From positions 65,013,027-65,077,026 of the forward strand of contig JAKSZU010000008.1 in the NCBI GenBank assembly GCA_026018925.1: DNA of 64,000 nucleotides, in the 5' to 3' direction. The stretch is from Tupaia tana. Its lineage: Eukaryota; Chordata; Mammalia; Scandentia; Tupaiidae. Below, piece by piece: positions 57,222 through 64,000 of the stretch (its first letter is position 1; each line of letters starts with the position of its first letter). The notes beneath the pieces are model-generated. The model was given only the letters and a program-made list of their open reading frames with translations. It had not been told where the DNA came from and searched no databases. The translations under genes and the position numbers were made by a program.

Positions 57222-57423
57222 ATTTTTTTTTTAAGTTTGTTTATGGTTTCCAAAAGACAGAGAGAGAGAGAGACCCTTAACAGGGTCTTTATATGCGATC
57301 CCCCCTCCCCTGATCCCAGCTTGAGCGGGCTCACATCCAAGCATATGTGCTTATGCCTGGCTTGTGGAGGAAACTTCTGGGATGCAAATATCAGGGATCT
57401 CCCCATGTAGGTCCAGTTGTCTT
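57222..57423 (-). mobile_element. Class B SINE (second type)
   Basis: Minus strand: GCTGGACGGTGGTGTTGCCC head, GGCATAAGCACATATGCTTG, AGCTGGGATCAGGGGAGG, AAGACCCTGTTAAGGGTCTC, a CT run, and TTTTGGAAACCATAAACAAAC. Related to 34716 in its 3' half. Confidence 0.6.
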
Positions 57424-57475
57424 GGGCAACACCACCGTCCAGCTTGGTATGTTGTTTCAAAGTGTATTTTTCCAT

Positions 57476-57513
<38 letters not shown>

Positions 57514-57545
57514 CACCGACACCTTTAGGCATCCTTAATATGCTG
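57424..57545. repeat. GA-rich tract with uncertain flank
   Basis: GAGAGAGAAAGAGAGAGAG at about 57479-57513, flanked by TTTTTCCATGAGAAAG and CCTTTAGGCATCC. Possibly another minus-strand SINE 3' end; not assigned. Confidence 0.5.
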
Positions 57546-58295
57546 TTCCTGTTGTGTGCCTCCCACAGTCTTTTTTTAAATTTGGAAGTGAAATGAAATG
57601 GTATAATTAGTGCGGTATGCTTTGCATTTTTTTTCAGACATATATAGTGGGTATAGATTAGAAACACTAATATAGTATATACACTTTATCCTAAAATGAC
57701 TCAAATATTTCTACCTCCCTATTGAATAAATTGCATTTAAAATGACTTAATATACAAAGAAGGAATGATAAATGTGGAATAAAATATAAATAAATGCATC
57801 CAACAATTATGTATAGTTAATTCTGAGTGAAGTACCTGTGTAGGCCATGCATTTCAGTTTTATACACATGCACACACTCTGAATTCATCTTTTGATTTTA
57901 AACAGTAGGAAAATTATAAGCATTAAAAATATCAGTTAATTAAGCAAGAATATAAAATCAACAATTAGAATGTACAGTTGTTAAAATGTTGACCAGGGTA
58001 ATGATCAAATTTCAATAACATGAGGCAAACTTCTTAATGTGAATTTATTTTAAACGAATTGATCATCACTAAACATGTTGTGTCTTCTTTAAATGATACA
58101 CTTTACATTTATCTTCTTTGGAAAGAAAGATACATGAAATTGTACCCATTTTTGTCTTTCAGGCTTTGATCAAAATAAGCTAAAAGGCCTTATAATGTTT
58201 GAATCCACAGAATTTAGAATAGGAATGGCTTTTCTTGTAATAAAAGGACAAATAGCTTTCCTTTTACGCATTTACTCTTAAGAAAATAAATTGTT
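57546..58295. other. AT-rich DNA, nothing recognised
   Basis: No element or exon was supported. Confidence 0.5.
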
Positions 58296-58569
58296 TATAA
58301 TTTATTTATTTTGAGAGTTTTTTTTTTTTTTCTATAGGACACGTGCACTTGCTAGATAGACAGACAGAGATAAAGAGACAGAAAGTGAGAAATTATACCC
58401 GAGGGGGGATGGCAATATTGTCGTAATCTCTTCTCCTCCATTCTCTTTGGGACTTGGCACACAAATGCACATGCACCCGGTATGAGTTTCAAGCCTCCGG
58501 GTCTGGGATATGAACTGCAGTCTACCATGTGGGAGTCCAGCACCTAAGCCATACACCACCTGCTGGCCT
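58296..58569 (-). mobile_element. Class A SINE, full length
   Basis: TTTTTCTATAGGACACGTGC, GAAATTATACCCGAGGGGGG, CACATGCACCCGGTATGAG and CACCACCTGCTGGCC. A duplication of AGAAAATAAATT-like and GAAAATCAATT-like sequences surrounds it. Confidence 0.92.
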
Positions 58570-59258
58570 GAAAATCAATTACTACAACACGCTTGGAATA
58601 TCTTTTGAGAGTGTGAAACTTGAGTTCCATTTAAAATTTATGCACGATAAAGAATATTAAATAGTGAATGCTGTGATTTTTATAAGCACTAACACACTTC
58701 TTTCTTTTTCCTTGTTTTGTTTCTGAAGCAACATATTGTTATAATTGTCAAACAAAGTCTGAGTCTGTCTCTTTTTAAGTTTCTCCTTCCTGCATTGTAT
58801 ATCCAGAGTAAAAAGATCTTGGTTATTGTGGAAGGCGCTGACTAATGAAAAGCTGTCTTCACAACCAAACTGATGATTGCAATGCTCCTGAGAACAGATC
58901 TGGCCTGATACAGCAGTCAATACCACAGACCTTTCTGAACAGTTGTTGGAAAATTGAATAACACACAATTTTTTAAAAATTGCCCATTCTATTCAATTAC
59001 TTCTGACTCACATTGGCTACCTAGACAGAATTACATTCCTTTTGCCCTATTACACAAGGGAATACGCTGGTCCATGCTTTCCTTTTTTTGTCCTATATTA
59101 TGTTTTCTTTTATTCTTTTGTTCTTAAGTCAGATGTGTTATATTACACTTTAGTCTGAAAAATAAGGGGGTTCAATTAAACATACAAACTAAATTAGTTG
59201 GGTGTCTTAACTTAAAATTTTTAAAGTTCCTTCTCTCTTTTACTAAGAAAAGGTGATA
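58570..59258. other. Unique-looking DNA with a 103-codon open frame
   Basis: A minus-strand open frame (58657-58968) lies outside any repeat I recognise. Its composition (CSERSVVLTAVSGQICSQEH and similar) is less biased than other frames here, but no domain, splice site pair or start context supports a gene. Confidence 0.35.
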
Positions 59259-59262
59259 ATAT

Positions 59263-59268
<6 letters not shown>

Positions 59269-59301
<33 letters not shown>

Positions 59302-59549
59302 GGTTTTGGCTATAGGGTGCATGCGCTCGCCAGACAGACAGAGAGAGACATAGAGACAGAACGCGAGAAATCACCCCCCAGGTGGGATGGTCATGCTGCA
59401 ATCCCTTCTCCTCTTTTCTCTTCTCGGGATCTTGGGCACGCACGCACATGTGCCTGGCGTGAGTTTTAAGCCACCGGGTCCGGGACGTGAACCACGGTCG
59501 ACTACATGGGAGTCCAGCGACATAGCCATTACGCTAACTGCTGGTTCCC
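59269..59549 (-). mobile_element. Class A SINE, full length, young
   Basis: An uninterrupted run of about 30 T on the left, TTTTGGCTATAGGGTGCATG, CACGCACGCACATGTGCC and GACGTGAACCACGGTCGAC. Duplication TATAGTTCTT (59259-59268, 59550-59559). Many CpGs retained. Confidence 0.95.
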
Positions 59550-59929
59550 TATAGTTCTTATTTTTTATCTCAAGAATATAAAATAACAATGTACAAGCCA
59601 TCTTCAGACATTTCATAGAAAATGTATATTATGAGAAAAACACATGGATTTCAGTTTTTTAGCATCAAAGCAAGCTTATACTTTGATTTCATTTTTAAAA
59701 ATCTTTCTGAAGTCCCCTCATATGTGATAAAACATTTTGAGGCTTTGTGAATAATGCTGACCCTTATTAATAAACATAGTATATGATTATGTAATATTTT
59801 TATTTTTGCAAGTTTTGTATTTTCTACCATGAGATAGCTTTCTTGATATGTAATAGTGCTGTCATCCTATACATTTTGCATCAAATTCCTAAAAATAGTA
59901 CTAGAAATCATTAACCTTATTTTGATAGA
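59550..59929. other. AT-rich DNA, nothing recognised
   Basis: No element or exon was supported. Confidence 0.5.
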
Positions 59930-60128
59930 GTCACATCAGATGGCCCGTGGTGCATTTAGCAATATGTTAAAGACACATAGGTATCCAGCATTCTGTGGGG
60001 TTAGAGGACAGGGCAAAGTGGACTGTGGAGTGACCAGACCCTGCCAAGGGTGCTTCTCTCTCTTTTTCTTTCTCTGTCATGTATATACGTATGTTATCAA
60101 TTTTAAAAAGAAGCAAACAATTAAAAAC
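59930..60128 (+). mobile_element. Class B SINE (first type), 5' part eroded
   Basis: CACATCAGATGGCCCGTGG head remnant, GGTTAGAGGACAGGGCAAAG, GTGACCAGACCCTGCCAAGG, GTGCTTCTCTCTC, CTGTCATGTATATACG and ATCAATTTTAAAAAGAAGC. The 3' half matches the copy at 29439. Confidence 0.6.
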
Positions 60129-60498
60129 AGGTTTATGTAGTTATTTTTTAATTCACTAAAATGATGTAATTTCTTCTCAGCAAATTGATGTACAGTTTAA
60201 GGCATAACATTTATTACAATTATAAATTAAATTATTTGAGCATTTTATTTCTAAATAATTAATTATTGCTGTTCCTTTTCCTCTGAAGTCAAACCAAAGG
60301 CTAGCACATACAGATATTTTTTAATGTAGTTAGAAACCCATTAAATGTAAGAGAATGAATAAAAGTGAAATTTTTACTTAAAAATGGAAAGGCAAAATTG
60401 CATCTAGTAAAAATTATGACTCACATTCTAAGGTTTAAATAAAAATTATCTTCATAATGTTCATGTTACATTATCAAAACAATATTAAAAAATACATA
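60129..60498. other. AT-rich DNA, nothing recognised
   Basis: No element or exon was supported. Confidence 0.5.
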
Positions 60499-60502
60499 CA
60501 TA

Positions 60503-60541
<39 letters not shown>

Positions 60542-60564
60542 GTAATATTACACACACACACATG
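60499..60564 (+). repeat. (TG)n(TA)n(CA)n inverted simple repeat
   Basis: TG repeats (60503-60515), TA repeats (60515-60541), GTAATATTA, then CA repeats (60550-60562). The TG and CA runs are complementary arms around an AT-rich centre. Confidence 0.95.
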
Positions 60565-61470
60565 CACCCCATGTATTGTACTTAAAAACAGAATTTTTAT
60601 TAGCATGAAAATTAGAGTTTTTCTGGATGGATGCTTCTGAAGAATTGTAGCCATTATATTTTAGAGTCTTTTGTCTTTTTTCTAAATAGCATAGCACTAT
60701 TAATGAGATTTTCTGTTTTTTGCCTGAAGAGTTTTTTTTTTAAACATTTACTGGGCTTCTGAAAGATTACTTCAAATTGTCTCCATATTTTATTTCATAT
60801 ACTATTGCTCTTTCAAAAAGACTGTATTTCAGTCACTGAAAATTGCTTATTGAAGAAAATATAAGAAAAAGAAATCGAAGATTTCCTAAATGAAAACGCT
60901 AGATTTTCCTTACATTCTCTTTTGAATGCATTTTAAAATGGTTACTTGAAAAAGGTTATATTTTTCACTACTCATTTGTTTAATCATGGCTTATTGCAAA
61001 GATTCAGGAGTACATAGGTTCTAAGCACCATATAATACAATTGTAAAATACTACTGTCTTCACTGGGATGGTGACGGTAGAGGAGGGATTTCAAGTGGAG
61101 AGAGTCAAGCATCCTATGTTCCCATTGTCTCTTAGTGAGCTGTGCCAGTGGGCAATGCTAGACGGTAAGCAATGACTCTTCTTCCAGTAAAAGATGCCCT
61201 TAGCTCTTGAGTATTGCATGCATTGTGTGTAGAAACAGTCAAGCAACTTCTGAGTGAAGCTATAAGAATGAAACATGCTACTCATTGAGGAAAAAGACCC
61301 AGATACAAAGTGGGAGCCTCAAAAGCTTAACTAAAACATATGCAATTATAAATTTAAAGCATAAAATTAATGAAAAAATGCATACCACCTTCTTTAGTTT
61401 ACCTAATGATCTCTATATGAAACACATACAGGATATATTCAATTCATTCTTTCAAAATATTTCTCAGGTC
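60565..61470. other. Nothing recognised
   Basis: No assignable element or exon. Confidence 0.5.
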
Positions 61471-61757
61471 GGGACCAGCAGTTAGTGTAATGGCTATGTC
61501 CCTGAACTCCCATGTAGTCAACCACAGTTCAAGTATCGGACCGGGTGGCTTAAACTCACACCAGGCACGGGTGTGTGCGTGCCCAAGATCCTGAGAGGGG
61601 AATGGAGGAGAAGGGATTGCAGTGTGGCCATCCCCCCTGGGGGGTGATTTCTCACATTCCGTCTCTGTCTCTGTCTCTGTCTCTGTCTGTCTTTCTGGTG
61701 AGCACACGTGCCCTATAGAAAGAACATCTCAAAAAAAAATATATATATATATGTATA
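61471..61757 (+). mobile_element. Class A SINE, full length
   Basis: GGGACCAGCAGTTAGTGTAA head, block CCCCCCTGGGGGG, a (CTCTGT)n run at 61663-61690, CCCTATAGAAAGAACATCTC end, and an A tail that has become (TA)n. Confidence 0.94.
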
Positions 61758-61789
61758 TATATATCAGGTTAAAAGAGAATTGAATTGAA

Positions 61790-62009
61790 GGGGCCAGTGT
61801 ATGGTGTGGTGGGTAAGGTGAATCCCAAACCTGGCACTTGAAAATCATATCAATTGTGTGTGCTTATAGGACCAAAATCCGAAGTGTACAACGAAGAAAG
61901 AATTGCAGGATGAACATCCCCCTGGGGAGTGATTTCTCACTTTCTCTCTCTCTCTCTTTCTCTCTCTGGTAAGTATACATGCTCAGTGGCAAAAAAATCT
62001 TTAAAAAAT
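61790..62009 (+). mobile_element. Class A SINE with deleted head centre
   Basis: GGGGCCAGTGTATGGTGTGG runs directly into GGTGAATCCCAAACCTGGCA. The anticodon arm and most of the B box (about 30 bp) are missing, while the body and tail are present. Duplication GAATTGAATT/GAATTGCAAT. It lies 32 bp after the previous copy. Confidence 0.9.
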
Positions 62010-62392
62010 AGAATTGCAATTTGGTCAGATACATGCAAAAGTCTTACCACTATTTATCAATAATGACTCCTAACTATTAAAATCTCTGTGATGAAATATG
62101 AAGTAAATAATTGTAACTATCCAGGACTAGGCTAGATCATTTCTGAAATATATTGAAAATATGCACTTATTAAATTGTATTAGCATTAATAAATATTTAA
62201 AGAATATTATCAACCAATAAGTTGGTACTTAACAATATAAGATTACATAAAATTTAAAAACATATAAATTAATTAATCTATAATATATATTGCAATTAAT
62301 AAACCCCAAATTTTTATTGAGAGAAAATCAATAGAAGTGACCTTTACAAATATGGAGAACATCTGAGGGAAATGTTCTTTTTTATCATTTAC
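62010..62392. other. AT-rich DNA, nothing recognised
   Basis: No element or exon was supported. Confidence 0.5.
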
Positions 62393-62629
62393 ACTTTTTT
62401 TTAGACAGATTTTTGCTATAGGGCGCATGTGCTTGCCAGAGAGACAGAGAAAGCTAGAAGTTATCCCTCAGGGGGATGGTCATCCCTTCTTCTTCATCCT
62501 GCTTTTGGGAACTTGAGCACACATGCACACACACCCAGTGTGAGTTTCAAGCCACTGGATCAGTGACTCACACTGTAGTTGATTATGTGGGTATCCAGCA
62601 ATGTTAATGTTATGCTAATTGCTAGTCCC
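62393..62629 (-). mobile_element. Class A SINE, full length with small gaps
   Basis: TTTTTGCTATAGGGCGCATG, AGTTATCCCTCAGGGGGATG, CACACACCCAGTGTGAG and GCTAATTGCTAGTCCCC. Part of the GAGAAATCACC segment is shortened. Confidence 0.92.
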
Positions 62630-62880
62630 CATTACCTACTATTTCTATAATTTTAGATAAATTACTTACAGTTTCCTAGACTTTGTTTTTTTATCTGTGT
62701 AGTGAGAATGAAAAACACATACACATGTACACAAACATGCACACTTGAATGTAATGTGTAAGATTACATGACAATCTAGATTACTGGGTTTTGGCTGAGA
62801 CAAAATGCACAAAAATTACTAAAGTCTTCTTGTTTCATCATGAAATTTGAGGTAAAATTATGCATACACAAACACATACT

Positions 62881-62923
62881 TTTTCTTTTTTAGAGATTTT
62901 TGCCATTGGGCCCATGTGCTCAC

Positions 62924-62956
<33 letters not shown>

Positions 62957-63162
62957 GGAGACAGTGAGAGGGAAATTGAGAAATCACCCCTTGGGGGTGG
63001 GCCACAATACAGTCCCTTCTCCTCCATTCTCCTCCTGGGATCCTAAGTTTGCTTCACGCAGACCCAGCATGATTTTCAAGCAACTGGGTCCAGGACTTGA
63101 ACCACAGTGGGCCACGTGGGAGTCTAGCGATGTGATCACTACACCATCTGATGGCCTGATGG
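62881..63162 (-). mobile_element. Class A SINE, full length
   Basis: TTTTTGCCATTGGGCCCATG, (GA)n at 62924-62952, CACCATCTGATGGCC. Duplication around it similar to CATACTTTTTCTTTT and CATACTTCTTTTTTA. Confidence 0.92.
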
Positions 63163-63182
63163 CCCCATACTTCTTTTTTAAA

Positions 63183-63420
63183 ATATTTTGCCATAGGGCA
63201 TGTATCTTTTCAGAGATAAAGAGAGATAGAGAGGAAGGTAAGAAATAAGCCCTTGAGGGAATAGCCATACTGCAATCCCTTTCCCTCCATTCTCCGCTCA
63301 GGATTTTGGACACAAAAGCATATGCTCCTGGTGTGATTTTTGAACCACCAGGTCTTGGACTTGAACGATGATCAGCCTTGTGAGAGACTAGCATCTTAAT
63401 CACTAATTCACCTACTGGCC
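63183..63420 (-). mobile_element. Class A SINE, full length
   Basis: TTTTGCCATAGGGCATGTAT, AGCCCTTGAGGGAATAGCC block and TCACCTACTGGCC. CATACTTCTTTTTTA before and CATACTTTTTTTTAA after form the duplication, so it sits next to the previous copy by insertion at its border. Confidence 0.9.
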
Positions 63421-63427
63421 TCATACT

Positions 63428-63633
63428 TTTTTTTAACTTGCCAGAAAATTAATTTTCTATAAAAAAAGAGAGAAAGAAAATGAGAAAACACTCCCCTATG
63501 GGGATTGTTCAAGTTGCAATCCCCTTTCCTCCATCTTTCCCTCCTTTTGGGATTTGGGGCAAGCACACACACCAATATGCTTCCCAAACCTCCTGGTCCA
63601 GAACTCAAACTGTGCAGTCAGTCTTGTGCATAG
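63428..63633 (-). mobile_element. Class A SINE, head truncated
   Basis: AACTTGCCAGAAAATTAATT end, AACACTCCCCTATGGGGATT block and GTGCAGTCAGTCTTGTGC in the anticodon region; the A-box part is missing. Confidence 0.82.
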
Positions 63634-63889
63634 ATTAAAATATATATAATAATAAAAAATATGTTTTATATAAGTAAACTTATATGCACATAAATTATGT
63701 ACACCAAGCCATTTGTATTCACCAAAAACAGCAGCATAGCTAAACACTCCCACTGATTATCTATTTAGTCAACACTAAATGTATCTTTTCTTATCCTTTT
63801 GGATGTATATTTTATAGGCTATCAGAAAAGTAACTATGTACATTTATATTCCTTACACATCCCGATTTTAAGTTAGTTTAATAATGTTT

Positions 63890-64000
63890 TGGCACCTTTT
63901 TGGTTTGTTGTAGGGTACATATGATCACTAGAAAGAGATAGAGAGAAAGTGAGAAATCACTTCCCAGGGAGATGACCACACAACAAGCCTTTTTCCTCCA
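63890..64000 (-). mobile_element. Class A SINE, cut by the window edge
   Basis: GTTTGTTGTAGGGTACATATG, AAATCACTTCCCAGGGAGAT and AACAAGCCTTTTTCCTCC; the head lies beyond position 64000. Confidence 0.85.

Noticed and set aside
57194-57667. 157-codon minus-strand open frame
   Set aside because: It runs through a class B SINE, a GA-rich tract and flanking AT-rich DNA. The protein is dominated by SLSLSLFLSLF from the dinucleotide run.
62984-63424. 146-codon minus-strand open frame
   Set aside because: It spans two neighbouring class A SINEs. The repeated peptide phrases (PGPSCLKI, PRPGGSKI) come from the two heads, not from a gene.
62393-64000. CRISPR-like or satellite array
   Set aside because: The regular spacing is from independent SINE insertions with diverged copies and T-rich tails. 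The DNA is mammalian, where CRISPR arrays do not occur.
1-64000. A new multi-gene biological system in the window
   Set aside because: I searched both strands for protein families, RNA genes and operon-like layout. All recognisable coding similarity is L1 ORF2, and the rest is repeats or unassigned AT-rich DNA.

Overview
The window looks like mammalian nuclear DNA from a gene-poor, AT-rich region. I find no convincing protein-coding exon, tRNA or rRNA gene, or CRISPR array. Every open reading frame of any length is explained by a transposon, by low-complexity sequence, or by chance in AT-rich DNA. What can be annotated is about sixty SINE copies, several L1 pieces of different ages, a few ancient mammalian repeats (MIR, L2, MER20, MER5A), three MaLR-type LTR fossils and some notable simple repeats.

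The dominant element is a tRNA-derived SINE. Its head is about 75-80 bp and carries pol III A and B boxes. I use three labels, which are mine and not published names. Class A (about 45 copies) has the head plus a tRNA-unrelated body of about 165 bp: a GGAGAATGGAGGAGAAGGG motif, a self-complementary CCCCC-CTG-GGGGG block, a CT-rich run, a CCCTATAGCAAAAACCTCT end and an A tail. Class S (9 copies) has the same head joined directly to a short tail ending TCTCTGGTCAAATTAAA plus AAAT repeats. Class B (about 7 older copies) has GGGCCCAGC-type heads and different bodies. Three further segments look 7SL RNA-derived. 7SL-derived SINEs are known only from Euarchontoglires. There are no Alu, B1/B2/ID, rabbit C or tree-shrew Tu crowds, so I infer a lineage with its own tRNA SINE; a colugo (Dermoptera) is my best guess, held weakly.

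Layout. 1-6.4 kb: a dense SINE cluster ending in a 165-nt pure homopurine tract. 6.6-17.5 kb: sparse SINEs, three ancient L1 3' ends on the + strand, an old 7SL monomer and an MLT1-type LTR fossil. 17.6-31.5 kb: scattered SINEs, MER20, two LTR fossils that received later SINE insertions, and MIR copies. 32-33.5 kb: an L1 with inverted halves, then a SINE nested in an older SINE. 33.5-50 kb: mostly unique AT-rich DNA with isolated SINEs, including the youngest-looking copy at 36.7 kb. 50-54.4 kb: the most layered region, an ancient antisense L1 split by a younger sense L1, a SINE head, a dimeric 7SL element and a class S SINE. 54.5-64 kb: more SINEs, MER5A, MIR, and a run of five same-orientation class A copies reaching the right edge.

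No genes act together here. The structure is a record of successive retrotransposition. The features most worth testing are the A and S forms that share a head, the paired block kept inside class A copies, the dimeric 7SL element as a lineage marker, and the undefined class B SINEs.
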